From Bacteriovorax sp. Seq25_V (lineage in GTDB: Bacteria > Bdellovibrionota > Bacteriovoracia > Bacteriovoracales > Bacteriovoracaceae), in the NCBI RefSeq assembly GCF_000447795.1, contig NZ_AUNI01000020.1, positions 62,001-126,000 of the forward strand: DNA of 64,000 nt, written 5' to 3'. A program made the translations under genes and the position numbers. The notes beneath the pieces were generated by a model, which was not told the origin of the DNA, searched no databases, and was given only the letters and a program-made list of their open reading frames with translations. Shown here one piece after another: positions 18,401 through 26,877 of this stretch. How positions within the stretch are numbered: the first letter of the stretch is position 1; each line of letters starts with the position of its first letter.

Positions 18401-19645
18401 ATAAAAGGATTAGATATTTCTCATTTTAATACAGATAAATTGCAAAATTTGGATCCGATTGTTGAAGAGTTTGGTAAGAAACATGGTCAGACTTTTACAA
18501 TTGATCCGAATAAATGTGGATCTAATTCACCTAATCATCCTGTTTCAGGTGTTAGAGATATGTTTAGGCAAATGTCTTCTCTTGAGCAGTTAAATGTTAA
18601 AAATCTTAATACCTCAAACCTTTACTGTCTCGATGGTACATTTGCAGAACTTCCAAAGTTAAAAGAATTGGACTTAAGTCATTTGCAGACCCAAGAGATT
18701 AGAAGTATGAGTAATACTTTCTATATGACGCCATTATCACCAAAAGGGTTGGATAATTGGCAAACACCTAAGTTACAAGTTCTAAATGGGACATTTATGG
18801 GACGTGGAGAACAGTCCTTTAGGTTTCCAAGTTGGGATACATCAAAAGTTGAAAGTATTATTAATCTATTCTCTACTTCAAAATCTATTCATATCGATAT
18901 GTCTTCATTTGATTCTAGTAGTTTAGTAAGTATTAAAGGTCTATGTAATGGTTGTTGGTATTTAAAGAATTTTAAATTCTCTCTAACGGACTCAAGTCAA
19001 TTGCTTGAAGTTGCGGGATTATTTAATGATGCCTATCGTTTACAAGAAGTTGATCTATCAAGTTTTAATATAAATTTTAAAGAGAAAAAAGAGCAATGCG
19101 AGAAAGTCTCTCGCGCATCTGAGTATGAGAGATGGTGTGAGATATTTTCAAAAAAAGATGCTTATCAAGCAAATGATCCTAATACCAAATACACAGACGA
19201 GTACCTGAGAATTTGGTGGTATGAGTTAACTATATATGGAAAACTTGGAGATTATGGAAGCAATTTAGGAAAAAACTATTCACTTCAAAAAGTTCGTCTT
19301 CCATCCGGATACAATTTTGATTGGACTCGTCAGTGGTATGATAATACGAACGAATTAATGAAAGAAAGGTTTAGAGCTACTTATGTTGGGCTTTCTATTT
19401 TAAGAATTCCATTCATACTTGAAATTGATACAGCTGGTAATATGCATCTTGCTTGTCCTGGTGAGGAATTTTTACAAGTAAACAATGAGATTGGTCGCTA
19501 TGTAGGACAAGATTGTCTAACGCTAGATGATTGGAAAGATCATGTGAAAATCTATGCAAATTTTGAGAATGAAAATAAAAGGCAAGAAATGGCCGGATAT
19601 TTAGCTGGGAAAGTTCTTCGATTTGATGATTATGATTCTGAATAG
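15437..19645 (+). CDS. Giant surface lipoprotein: Ig-like repeats plus BspA/DUF285 repeats
   Basis: A 1,402-residue lipoprotein beginning at TTG (15437, or 15440), with AAGAGG upstream. The lipobox is LIGC near residue 20. Six copies of a ~100-residue Ig/cadherin-like module follow (about residues 55-735), each opening with NNPP-like and carrying GGDDKD-xDGD-xLxYSC and WC-LG-TG-xW-P motifs; Asp-rich turns suggest calcium binding. Then comes a PKD-like segment (FVDWGDGTIT, about 775) and a BspA-type DUF285 leucine-rich region (about 850-1220) with repeated (F/W)NTS-V-NM--MF. Such proteins are surface adhesins. A predator could use it to bind prey; that is inference. It stands alone. Confidence 0.85.
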   Translation: MLNLLKILKLSLLLAFLIGCTPSAGVNKVSRGDSGTTLTPDGLRDPKLPDTPLPEDKNKPPKIDQIADAFVYLGDSFTADANDGGDDKDIDNDVLVYSCFVDQNIDGNVSKPAKKCREEGISFNAQNGVLSWVPNTKGTFEIEIIASDKELQDGEIFVLSVIERDSPPPAINNPPNLEPVPTQLVYIGDTLKIDIDNVGTGDVDIDGDRLWFGCLYDEEVDGYVEVHKNTKRWCKDIEGVSVDTATGLIRWSPVAGQEGEFEFVAYVTDGLDRQSDQKFDKEIFKIRVLPKISNKSPKLDSITNKIIKVGEVLNLDFNDGGNDTDIDGDPLYYSCVYDKTVDGIVKDSGAGVKWCGALGGPLNTSTGQMTWMPTEEQVGTYEFMARASDWRQGKTDYLIDRKIFKVTIVSENINNPPVVDPISDQTLKVGQTYEFKITDGGDYKDVDGDDLWTGCFFDQEVDGSVVIHDAQTRKWCNELGVKTDSLRPGVFIWEVKEEHIGKFEFVFHVTDGPTRKTKQKNTQEYVVFTVEKGSVNNPPKIDPVENRTIKEGETLSLDFNDGGDDKDSDGTGLVYTCKVNGSSCPNFSTSRGMLSFVPSQVGIYNFVISASDTVLTDSVSFILTVQDKDGGDPPVADDFRLDPILDKYTVVKGRNHTVVVQVGGSYKYEGQWLNYSCTYDRVVDGSVSSGQNCQLLPTGLLMLSSLLTDYGAYEIKVTASVNGKSASKVFVINSVREEEAALIFKWKSNSQVGFATRFFIGNDSDARKMNFFVDWGDGTITQNSNLHTYSETNKEYTVKVWGTLTSMNFCTDRTGMRTNEPPPHYVTKILQIGDLDYSKIPGFINCPNLYSVNLSKANTLNVTNMDNAFGQWGSDSSRIINEQELIGLENIDTSKVTSMAGMFNNGNLLMTTLDLNHFNTSRVINMAGMFRELSFYVYPAGPNPNQQWCLNGLNSIMCEGKGVQEIKFDRWNTSNVKNMTGMFYGARMIKGLDISHFNTDKLQNLDPIVEEFGKKHGQTFTIDPNKCGSNSPNHPVSGVRDMFRQMSSLEQLNVKNLNTSNLYCLDGTFAELPKLKELDLSHLQTQEIRSMSNTFYMTPLSPKGLDNWQTPKLQVLNGTFMGRGEQSFRFPSWDTSKVESIINLFSTSKSIHIDMSSFDSSSLVSIKGLCNGCWYLKNFKFSLTDSSQLLEVAGLFNDAYRLQEVDLSSFNINFKEKKEQCEKVSRASEYERWCEIFSKKDAYQANDPNTKYTDEYLRIWWYELTIYGKLGDYGSNLGKNYSLQKVRLPSGYNFDWTRQWYDNTNELMKERFRATYVGLSILRIPFILEIDTAGNMHLACPGEEFLQVNNEIGRYVGQDCLTLDDWKDHVKIYANFENENKRQEMAGYLAGKVLRFDDYDSE
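15606..17640 (+). repeat. Six tandem Ig/cadherin-like modules inside the lipoprotein
   Basis: Modules start near 15606, 15950, 16315, 16675, 17040 and 17345 and encode the recurring pattern N(N/K)(P/S)P, then VG/LG, then DGG-D-DxDGD and YSC. The fifth lacks the usual WC insert and the sixth is diverged. They are similar at the protein level, less so in DNA, so the duplication is not recent. Confidence 0.7.
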
Positions 19646-19692
19646 AGTGACTCCGCTCTTGCAGACGCCTTCGAGAAAATGTTAGGAGAATA

Positions 19693-19717
19693 GAAATAGA
19701 GACTAATTCTCTATTTC
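19693..19717. terminator. Hairpin after the lipoprotein gene
   Basis: A perfect ten-base stem GAAATAGAGA/TCTCTATTTC with a five-base loop, 47 bases after the lipoprotein stop. The following T-run is poor on both strands, so a terminator role is likely but not certain. It overlaps the end of a doubtful minus-strand frame. Confidence 0.5.
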
Positions 19718-19855
19718 ATTCCAATTGTAGTTACTAACAACTCCAAGAAAATCGTCTTTTCGACGGGCCATGTATTCAACTGTAAAGCCATGTTGGGCTA
19801 ATGCTAAAATAGAAAGAATAGTTCTCCCTTTAAATAGATCATTTAATAAACTCAT
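19703..19855 (-). CDS. Doubtful small CDS or remnant, unknown
   Basis: A 50-residue frame starting MSLLNDLFKGRTILSILALA, with AAGGA seven bases before its ATG. The same frame is open upstream to a GTG at 20038 (111 residues), and the part between (HRQYACTNPSSNNSSLSYHP) also looks protein-like, while the first ~20 residues do not. It could therefore be the tail of a decayed longer gene. No family recognised and no neighbours on this strand nearby. Confidence 0.35.
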   Translation of the reverse strand: MSLLNDLFKGRTILSILALAQHGFTVEYMARRKDDFLGVVSNYNWNEIEN

Positions 19856-20163
19856 TTTTCCATCCTTTGTTACAAGATAATTTCTTTGAAATTTATCAGG
19901 ATGATAGGAGAGGGATGAATTGTTACTACTTGGATTAGTACAGGCATATTGCCTATGCTCACCATACTCACCTTTTTCATGAAATACCGTGAAATTGAAT
20001 GAAATATAGTGAAAATCAAAAAGTACGAAGAACTTCACTATTGCCGCTAACCGGTCGAATTTGATGAGGATTATTTAATGTTGCTCTTGATGTCGGGTAG
20101 TTCGAGCATTGACTATATGAGTAATAAAGTTTAAATTATAACTTCAACACCAAGGAGGTTCTC

Positions 20164-20217
20164 ATGAAAAATTCAAACATCATTTCAAAAAGAACATCTT
20201 TGGGTCTTCTAGAATAA
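20164..20217 (+). CDS. 17-residue mini-ORF with a strong ribosome site
   Basis: ATG at 20164 is preceded by AAGGAGG with a four- to five-base spacer, the best ribosome site in this area, yet the frame codes only MKNSNIISKRTSLGLLE before TAA. It may be a leader peptide, a small protein or the first codons of a truncated gene. No tandem regulatory codons or attenuator hairpin are evident, so I cannot assign a role. Confidence 0.35.
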   Translation: MKNSNIISKRTSLGLLE

Positions 20218-20281
20218 TATAGCTATCCATTTTTGTTCTTTATTTTAAGTTTAATTTTTAACTAATTTAAAGGGTATTACA

Positions 20282-21232
20282 ATGACATTACAGGAAAATG
20301 ATATGCAGCTATTTGCTAAGGCTGTTTTGGATACGTTTGATCTAAAAGAATTTAGCATTGATAGAGAAAAGGCTCTTATTGGTTTAAAAGATGACATTTC
20401 TTCCGAATTTGAAGATTTGAACTCTGAGGAAACTAAGAAGGCAAGAAACGATCACTTTAAAATTGAGGGAGCAAAGCCAGAAGACTATTTCGAAAAGGTA
20501 CTGCTCTTAGACTCAGGCAGGAAAGTTATTTATGGTATTCGTCATATGGGTGGAAATCCTGATTTGCCATTTGTTCAGCTTACTCCTAACTATCAAATAT
20601 ACTCTAAGGCAGAGGCCTTGGAAGTATATGAGAAAGTTCGACATGAGTTTGAGGTGTTTAAACCAAAGTTTCTAAGTTTTTGGTCTAGAGATCAAATCGA
20701 TGCAGATTTTTTTGGCTCTATTTATATGGTGTCGACATCAAAGAAAATGAAACTCTTGGATGAATGGTCACTAGAGAGTGATTTAACTTTTACTAAAATA
20801 ACTGATGATTCTTACTATGACTGGTATGAAAGCGGCTACAAAGAGTTCCACGAATCTTCTCCAGAGTTAAGTCAGAAGGTAACTGTAAATAGCGTTGATT
20901 CAATGAGAGATTCACTAGAGGAGGGATTACTTTTTTATGTTGAATTTCAAGGAGAGAGAATTGGTTTGATCGCCGGAGAGAGGAGTAAACTACTTGGGCA
21001 TGACGGAATTTATTTTCATGAAATATTTATTTCTAAAAAGTGGAAAGGTAAGGGACTTGCTAAGGCGATCCAGAGAAAATTTATAGTATCAAATACTGTT
21101 GAACATGAACTTGTCTGGGGAACAATCGACGCCCACAATTTGCCGTCATTTAAAACGGCGAAATCCAATGGGAGAAGACCTATGAGGTATGAGTGCTTTG
21201 TTGATTTACCTCTTGGAGACTCTAATGATTAG
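20282..21232 (+). CDS. GNAT-family acetyltransferase with N-terminal extension
   Basis: A 316-residue cytoplasmic protein whose last ~140 residues form a GNAT fold: the strand-helix motif IFISKKWKGKGLAKAIQRKF carries the acetyl-CoA pyrophosphate-binding R/K-x-x-G-K-G loop, followed by GTIDAHNLPSFKTAKSNGRR, the usual Asn-rich motif B region. The N-terminal ~150 residues are not a family I recognise; they might be a second degenerate GNAT lobe. Substrate unknown. AAGGG is upstream of the ATG. The next acetyltransferase gene overlaps its end by eight bases, so the two are coupled. Confidence 0.75.
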   Translation: MTLQENDMQLFAKAVLDTFDLKEFSIDREKALIGLKDDISSEFEDLNSEETKKARNDHFKIEGAKPEDYFEKVLLLDSGRKVIYGIRHMGGNPDLPFVQLTPNYQIYSKAEALEVYEKVRHEFEVFKPKFLSFWSRDQIDADFFGSIYMVSTSKKMKLLDEWSLESDLTFTKITDDSYYDWYESGYKEFHESSPELSQKVTVNSVDSMRDSLEEGLLFYVEFQGERIGLIAGERSKLLGHDGIYFHEIFISKKWKGKGLAKAIQRKFIVSNTVEHELVWGTIDAHNLPSFKTAKSNGRRPMRYECFVDLPLGDSND

Positions 21233-21680
21233 TAGAAAAGCTAAAGAAATTGAGTATCAGAGTATATTTCTTATGGGGCAAGATGTTTGGTCAGATAACA
21301 TGAGTGAGACAGAGTATTTAGAAACTTGCTTTAAGTCAGAGAAATATAAAAAAGGACAGTGGTGGATTTTAGAAGATAATGGCCACATTGTTAGCTCGTT
21401 AATTGTCTATAAATTCAAGGACCAATCTTTCGGGATTGGTTCTATTGCTACTTGTCCCTATGAAAGAAAAAAGGGATATGGATCAAAACTATTAACAGAC
21501 GTAATAGGAGTATATAAAATATCTGGGCATCCGATATTTTTATATTCAGATATTGATGCGCCATTTTATGAAAGATTTGGTTTTATGACTTTACCTGAAA
21601 AATATCAAAAGTATAGAAAGTCGGTATGTATGTGCTTTGGGGAATACGATGATTCATTTGAACCGCCTGCGTATTTTTAG
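21225..21680 (+). CDS. GNAT-family acetyltransferase
   Basis: A 151-residue single-domain GNAT protein: IGSIATCPYERKKGYGSKLL is the acetyl-CoA-binding motif (R-K-x-G-Y-G-S), and the C-terminus has DIDAPFYERFGF, the motif-B Tyr region. I chose ATG 21225 (TTGGAG seven bases before it), which overlaps the preceding gene by eight bases. An in-frame start at 21189 lacks a ribosome site. Acts in the cytoplasm on an unknown amine substrate; pairing with the preceding acetyltransferase suggests related substrates. Confidence 0.8.
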   Translation: MISRKAKEIEYQSIFLMGQDVWSDNMSETEYLETCFKSEKYKKGQWWILEDNGHIVSSLIVYKFKDQSFGIGSIATCPYERKKGYGSKLLTDVIGVYKISGHPIFLYSDIDAPFYERFGFMTLPEKYQKYRKSVCMCFGEYDDSFEPPAYF

Positions 21681-21815
21681 TGAAGAAATTCAATGTAACT
21701 CGAAAGTAAAAGTACAAATTCAATTTCTAAGAACCACTGGTCCATTGTCAATACTTACTTATGAACCTATACTTTTAATAAAATAAAAAAACTTTAAGAC
21801 CACGAGATAAAATTT

Positions 21816-22919
21816 ATGATTTCTCTATATCAAATTAAGAAGTTCACATTAATAGGATTACTAATTATAGGCAATAATACGATGGCAAATATTGATGATA
21901 AAGTTAGAGATGTAGTTAAGAAATATAATATCCCATCATTATCTGTCATGGTTCTGTCACAAGAAAAAATTCTAGTTCAGTCGAGCTTTGGTGTTAGAAA
22001 AAGTGGCGAAGATGATAAAATCAAAGAGACTGATTCATTTCACCTTGGTTCGTGTGGTAAAGCATTTACTGCGACTTTGATTTTGAAGCTACAGGATGAA
22101 GGAAAGCTTAGTGTTGAGGATTCAATTACAAAATATTTAAAGACTCTTGATGCAAAAAAATTCGCTGATATAAAAATCAAACACCTCTTATCACATACTG
22201 GTGGCATAAAGGCCAATGTCGAGGGCGGGCCTTGGGGGAGTATGTTTTCATTTGATATCACTCCATCTCAAGGAAGAGACATTGCAATTAATTTCCTAAA
22301 TACAGCTAAGCGAACAGCTAAAGCGGGCTCTGAATTTATCTACAGTAATATTGGATACATGCTTCTTGGGCAAATTATTGAAAAAGTTGAATCTAGGCCA
22401 TTTGAAGAAGTTCTAACGACAAAACTGTTTAAACCTTTTGAAATGAACTCTTGTTCATATGGTCCAGCTGGTAGAAATGATAATTCATCACAGCCTTGGG
22501 CACATCAGTTCGTTGATGGAAAATATATTCCACAAGACCCAAAGTTAATAGGCTCAGATAATCCACCAGCATTAAGCCCTGCGGGAGGAATAAGCTGTGG
22601 TCAGGGTGATTGGGCCAAGTTTATTTGGTTTGTTATGAATGTTGGAAAAAATAGTAAATATCTAAGCCCTGAGGGAAGAGCGTTTATAAGCAAAGTAAAT
22701 CTTGATGATTACACTTTTGGTGCATGGGGAAAGGTTAGTCGAGATTGGTCTGGAATATTACTAATTCATGCAGGATCAAATACACTTAATTACTCATATG
22801 CGATTGTAGGTCTCGATAAGAAATTTGCCTTTTTGATAAATACAAACTCGCCATCACAAGAAGCGGTTCTTGAAATGGTTCCTTTCCTAAAAGAGTATTA
22901 CATAAACTCCTTGCAATAA
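21816..22919 (+). CDS. Secreted serine beta-lactamase-fold hydrolase (class C/esterase type)
   Basis: A 367-residue exported protein with an N-terminal signal segment (TLIGLLIIGNNTMA). The beta-lactamase/transpeptidase active-site triad is complete: Ser79-x-x-Lys82 (SCGK), Tyr176-Ser-Asn178 (YSN) and HAG near residue 317 in place of KTG. Proteins with HxG are mostly esterases, D-aminopeptidases or peptidases rather than true beta-lactamases, so resistance should not be assumed. It stands alone between two intergenic stretches. Confidence 0.85.
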   Translation: MISLYQIKKFTLIGLLIIGNNTMANIDDKVRDVVKKYNIPSLSVMVLSQEKILVQSSFGVRKSGEDDKIKETDSFHLGSCGKAFTATLILKLQDEGKLSVEDSITKYLKTLDAKKFADIKIKHLLSHTGGIKANVEGGPWGSMFSFDITPSQGRDIAINFLNTAKRTAKAGSEFIYSNIGYMLLGQIIEKVESRPFEEVLTTKLFKPFEMNSCSYGPAGRNDNSSQPWAHQFVDGKYIPQDPKLIGSDNPPALSPAGGISCGQGDWAKFIWFVMNVGKNSKYLSPEGRAFISKVNLDDYTFGAWGKVSRDWSGILLIHAGSNTLNYSYAIVGLDKKFAFLINTNSPSQEAVLEMVPFLKEYYINSLQ

Positions 22920-22961
22920 GTATTGAATTGCTTCTTTTAAGATATGAATACAGTTTACTTA

Positions 22962-22975
22962 GTCACACGTGTGAC
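22962..22975. promoter_or_regulatory. 14-base perfect palindrome, candidate operator
   Basis: GTCACACGTGTGAC, perfectly symmetric, lies 42 bases after the hydrolase stop and 180 bases before the beta-barrel gene. With no loop and no T-run it is more like a dimeric regulator site than a terminator. No second copy was noticed in the window. Confidence 0.4.
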
Positions 22976-23157
22976 GAAATAAAATTAACATGGCTTTTCT
23001 CAGTCTTTATAGAGCTAAGTATCTAATAGCATTAATCTTTGAATCAAAAAAATAAGGTATAATACTGGATTTCTTTTGTCAGGCAAAACGTACTTAGTGA
23101 AATATTTTTTTTTGTCGTGTAAAATTATCTGACTAAATATCTTAAGAGGATTTTTTG

Positions 23158-24237
23158 ATGAAATTAATGAAGTATCTTATTTTACCACTATTAGTAACAC
23201 CTACCCATGCAAGTTTAACAAGTGCATCAATGTTTAAAGAAATGATTTCTACCAATCCTGGAGTTATTTCTGGAAGAACATCACGTGCATTATCATTTCT
23301 TGCAAAGAAGGATGATATTAAAATTACTCAAAAAGACCTTTCTGCAGGAGCTGCCGGAGCGGGGTCGAGCTATGAGGCCACTGTTGAAATTACTAACTTT
23401 AGCGGTTTCTACGGAGGTGCTGGAGGTGGACCAACTCTTGAGATATTTGGTGAGACAGGATCGGGTGGTCGTACAAATGATATAAAAGCACCCAATAACA
23501 CAGCTATCGCTCAAAAAAACAAGTCGGAGTCTTCATTAACTCTTATCAATGTAGGACTAGGAATCTGGAAAGGTTTTGGTGTTAGTGTTGTGAAGGCAAC
23601 TGCTGAAGATAAAAATAGTTATGAGTTAGATGTTGCTGGTTCCAAACAAGCTTTCAATATTAAACAAGAAAATGAACTAACAGCTTTAACTGCTGGTTTT
23701 GCCTTTAACCTCGGTCTTGATTTCGGTCTTTTTTATACTAAGAGTTCACTGAAGACCAAAGGTGGTGCCGAAACAGCTGAAGGGGGAGGAACTACTCCTT
23801 CGGATGATAGAATTGGTGGTGGTGTTGGTTTTTCGACGAAGCTTCTTAGGGCAGAAGTTGGTTACATAAAATATATGAAAGCAATGCAGAGAGAGACAGG
23901 AAAGGTAACTCCTTCGATGGTAGAAGGTACGGTTGAAACAATTTTTGGAAAACTAAAGTTAGGTTATACTGGCCGTTATATTCAAAATGGTTTTTTCATG
24001 CACAGAGGGATTTTATATAACCTACTGGCGTTTCAAGGTAACTCGGAAGCTCGTTTAGAAAATACATTTAACTTCGCTTACGGTAATGACACAAAAGGAC
24101 ATTCTTTTAGCGGTTCTTTTTCTATCGGTACTGTTAAGTCTAAGCAGACGAATGGGTATATTTCTAGTGACGAGAACAAATATGACACAGAAACAAAAAC
24201 CCAATCAATGAGTTTAAGTTACGCGTATATTTTCTAA
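23158..24237 (+). CDS. Outer-membrane beta-barrel protein, family unknown
   Basis: A 359-residue protein with signal peptide (MKLMKYLILPLLVTPTHA). The mature part alternates Gly/aromatic-rich strands (INVGLGIWKGFGVSVV, LNLGLDFGLFYT-like) and ends in aromatic-x-aromatic with a terminal Phe (SLSYAYIF), the signal used by the BAM complex. Gly-rich loops near 95-110 and 200-212. I chose ATG 23158 with AAGAGGA seven bases upstream; TTG 23155 is possible. No named family recognised; pore, adhesin or enzyme are open. A strong terminator follows. Confidence 0.75.
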   Translation: MKLMKYLILPLLVTPTHASLTSASMFKEMISTNPGVISGRTSRALSFLAKKDDIKITQKDLSAGAAGAGSSYEATVEITNFSGFYGGAGGGPTLEIFGETGSGGRTNDIKAPNNTAIAQKNKSESSLTLINVGLGIWKGFGVSVVKATAEDKNSYELDVAGSKQAFNIKQENELTALTAGFAFNLGLDFGLFYTKSSLKTKGGAETAEGGGTTPSDDRIGGGVGFSTKLLRAEVGYIKYMKAMQRETGKVTPSMVEGTVETIFGKLKLGYTGRYIQNGFFMHRGILYNLLAFQGNSEARLENTFNFAYGNDTKGHSFSGSFSIGTVKSKQTNGYISSDENKYDTETKTQSMSLSYAYIF

Positions 24238-24272
24238 ATTATTTTTTAAATCAGAAGCAATTTTCTATTTCT

Positions 24273-24297
24273 AGGCCACGTCTGTGGCCTTTTTATT
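24273..24297 (+). terminator. Rho-independent terminator after the beta-barrel gene
   Basis: Stem AGGCCAC/GTGGCCT with a four-base loop (24273-24290), followed by TTTTTATTTG. It separates the plus-strand gene from the convergent kinase gene. Confidence 0.88.
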
Positions 24298-24312
24298 TGT
24301 CTATATTACAAA

Positions 24313-26514
24313 CTAAATTGATGGAGAACTCAATTGTCTCTTGATTGCAGCAATGAGGTTCTCTTTATTAAGTGGCTTGGTGATAAAATCATTGGCACCG
24401 GCCTTGAGCCCGCGCTCATTCTCTTCTGGTAGTGCATGGGCACTCATAATGATAATGGGCGTTTTGTCTTCGCTATCTCTTAAAATTTTAACGGCACTTA
24501 ATCCATCAAGTTCCGGCATTTGAATATCTGTTAGTATCAGATCATATTGGGTTTCTTTATATCTCTCTAAAAGTTCTACTCCATTGGTGACATAATCAAC
24601 TTCAAAATCTTGACCATTGAGATAGACTTTTAGAAGAAATTTTGCATCCTCATCATCCTCTGCTGCAAGTATACGTTTTCCGCGAAGTGTTGATTCAGTT
24701 TCTTTTAATATTTCTTTCTCGACAACGGTAGGGACATTTTCGCTACTTACTTTTGCATCAGTAAATGGTATTTCGAGTGTAAAAGATGTTCCTCTTCCTT
24801 TTGTCGAATTAACACTAATTGTTCCCCCCATCATTTCAATAATATTGTTAACGATAGAAAGTCCAAGTCCTACGCCACCTTGATTGCGTCTAAAGGTTTC
24901 ATCTTCTTGGCTAAAGGGACTAAAAATATTCGCAAGATACTTTTCATCAATACCAACGCCACTGTCTGAAACACTAAAAGTTACGAGATATTCACCATTA
25001 TCAGCTTTAACATTTTTACATGTTAATCTGATAAACCCTTCTTCCGTAAACTTATATGCATTATTTAGTAAATTAATTAAGACCTGACGTAGCCTTACTG
25101 GATCTCCATGTAGATTGATGTCATCCGCCTCGACAATACATTCAAATTGAACATTTGTGTCTGAGAACTTGGTCATAATGATATTATTAACATCATGAAT
25201 TAGCTCGTGAAGCTTAAAATCATCATTTCTAAGCTTAATCTTACTTACTTCGTGACTTGATACATGGAGAATATCTTCGAGAATTTTTAAAAGATGATGA
25301 CCACTTTTTTCCATCCTCTCAATGTAGTCGAGGCGGGTGTTCTCATCAGGCTCATTCTTTATGAGATTTGAATATCCCAGAATGGCATTCATCGGAGTGC
25401 GAATTTCATGACTCATATTCGCTAAAAAGATCATCTTGGAATGTGTTGCCACATTTGCTTCTCTAAGGGCATTTTGTAGCTCGGATCTCGTCTTAAGTAA
25501 TTCCCTGTTTTGTTTTTCTTTTTGTGTGAGAAAGAAATAAAGGATTAATGTAAAAAGAAAGAGCGCCGTCGGAAATAAGTACTGTGGAATATCCATATAG
25601 TTAGAAAGAAACTTATCTGTAGCAAATACTTCTAGTCTCCATTTCTGGCCGTAAATATCGATTTCTCTTATTTCACTCAGAATTGCAGATGGCGGTTCTA
25701 TCTTCTTGGAAATGACTTCATTTGTTGCGAGATCGGTAATAAGAATTTCAAGATCATTTTTTCTAATATCTTCAGTAATTGGACCTAAGAAATTTTCGAG
25801 ATAAATAACTGAGGCAAGATATCCTTTTAGTTTCGCGCGACGGGCTTCAATATCTTGAGGGATAAAGTTCCCTTCATATACAGGAAGAGTTATCGCGAAA
25901 CCTGGTGCAGAGTTCTGATTTGTATTTGAATGCACAACTCTAAACGTATTAGATGCCATCGGCCTTCCAGTATCTCTAGACTTATACTTTGACTGCATAC
26001 GCTCTGGCGACCACGCAAGATCAAGACCTATTGAAAGACTGTGACCTCTTGTTGTAATTCCATAGAGGACTGGGAAATGTTCCTCGCGATCTTTTGCTGT
26101 GATTAGTTTTCCATCACCGTCTGGTTCAACGATCTTGAAATTTGTTACACCTTTCTTTCTTGCTTTCACCTCGAATTCTATTCTATCTTTTTCAAATACA
26201 CGAGGCTGCCATTCAATCATCAAGATAGCATCTTTTCTCGTGCTCAAGTTTTTAGTAAACTGATTAAATTCATATGCATTTAGGTCAGGAAATGTATTAA
26301 GAAGATTAGAAAGAGAGTATAGTACTTCCGTTGACACACTTAAGTCGGAATTTATCTTGGAATACGACTGCTCGAGTTGTTTTCTAATTCCTGAGCTTGC
26401 GTTTAATCTCTGCTTCTCGTATGTTAATTTAAAGAACCACCCAGAAAGTGTAAGTCCAACTATAAGGAATAGATATTTGATGAAAACATTTTTTTTCTGT
26501 GCTCTTTCTTCCAT
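24313..26514 (-). CDS. Hybrid sensor histidine kinase: CHASE-HisKA-HATPase-REC
   Basis: A 733-residue inner-membrane sensor. Membrane helix 1 (about 11-28) and helix 2 (312-329) flank a periplasmic CHASE domain (WQPRV near 102, then the YGITTRGHSLSIG segment). The kinase core has the phospho-acceptor His369 in MSHEIRTPMN, then N-box NLLNNAYKF, DSGVGI and GGVGLGLSIV. A C-terminal receiver domain (about 606-730) has the acidic pair EDD, the acceptor Asp in ILTDIQMP and the Lys in ITKPL. It therefore probably hands phosphate to an unlinked Hpt protein or regulates through its own receiver. No response regulator gene is beside it; signal unknown. Confidence 0.93.
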   Translation of the reverse strand: MEERAQKKNVFIKYLFLIVGLTLSGWFFKLTYEKQRLNASSGIRKQLEQSYSKINSDLSVSTEVLYSLSNLLNTFPDLNAYEFNQFTKNLSTRKDAILMIEWQPRVFEKDRIEFEVKARKKGVTNFKIVEPDGDGKLITAKDREEHFPVLYGITTRGHSLSIGLDLAWSPERMQSKYKSRDTGRPMASNTFRVVHSNTNQNSAPGFAITLPVYEGNFIPQDIEARRAKLKGYLASVIYLENFLGPITEDIRKNDLEILITDLATNEVISKKIEPPSAILSEIREIDIYGQKWRLEVFATDKFLSNYMDIPQYLFPTALFLFTLILYFFLTQKEKQNRELLKTRSELQNALREANVATHSKMIFLANMSHEIRTPMNAILGYSNLIKNEPDENTRLDYIERMEKSGHHLLKILEDILHVSSHEVSKIKLRNDDFKLHELIHDVNNIIMTKFSDTNVQFECIVEADDINLHGDPVRLRQVLINLLNNAYKFTEEGFIRLTCKNVKADNGEYLVTFSVSDSGVGIDEKYLANIFSPFSQEDETFRRNQGGVGLGLSIVNNIIEMMGGTISVNSTKGRGTSFTLEIPFTDAKVSSENVPTVVEKEILKETESTLRGKRILAAEDDEDAKFLLKVYLNGQDFEVDYVTNGVELLERYKETQYDLILTDIQMPELDGLSAVKILRDSEDKTPIIIMSAHALPEENERGLKAGANDFITKPLNKENLIAAIKRQLSSPSI

Positions 26515-26877
26515 TGTGGCGACTCTTATTTGCTAAATGACGTATAAGTAATTATACATTCATGAAAGAGTCGATTTCAACCTTTGAGTTAATTAATCTT
26601 TATTGATAAGCCATTTATGAAGGTAAACCTCTATTATTATTAAAAGTGGTCATGCCATTCTTTTAGGCTAGATAGTTTTATAAAATTCTGATGTTCGTCT
26701 ATATCGGATAAATTCTGGCTATTTACTCGAATTTCTGTTTTCAAGCATAGGGGCCGTTTAATAAAAGGCTACATTTAGGTCGTGACTATTACGGTCACGC
26801 AAGAGAATTGGCATTGAACAAATGATTGATAGGTCTTTAGAAATGCATTTATTTCAAAATTATTCTATAATTTTCAG
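26515..26877. other. 363-base gene-free interval
   Basis: No convincing gene on either strand. It contains an eight-base inverted repeat CGACTCTT/AAGAGTCG (26520-26527 and 26566-26573) at the start of the kinase gene, which could be a regulator site, and a hairpin CGTGAC/GTCACG (26781-26799) about 80 bases before the acetyltransferase gene. Confidence 0.5.

Noticed and set aside
21816-22919. Beta-lactamase resistance gene
   Set aside because: The third motif is HAG and the family is dominated by esterases and peptidases; resistance cannot be claimed from sequence.
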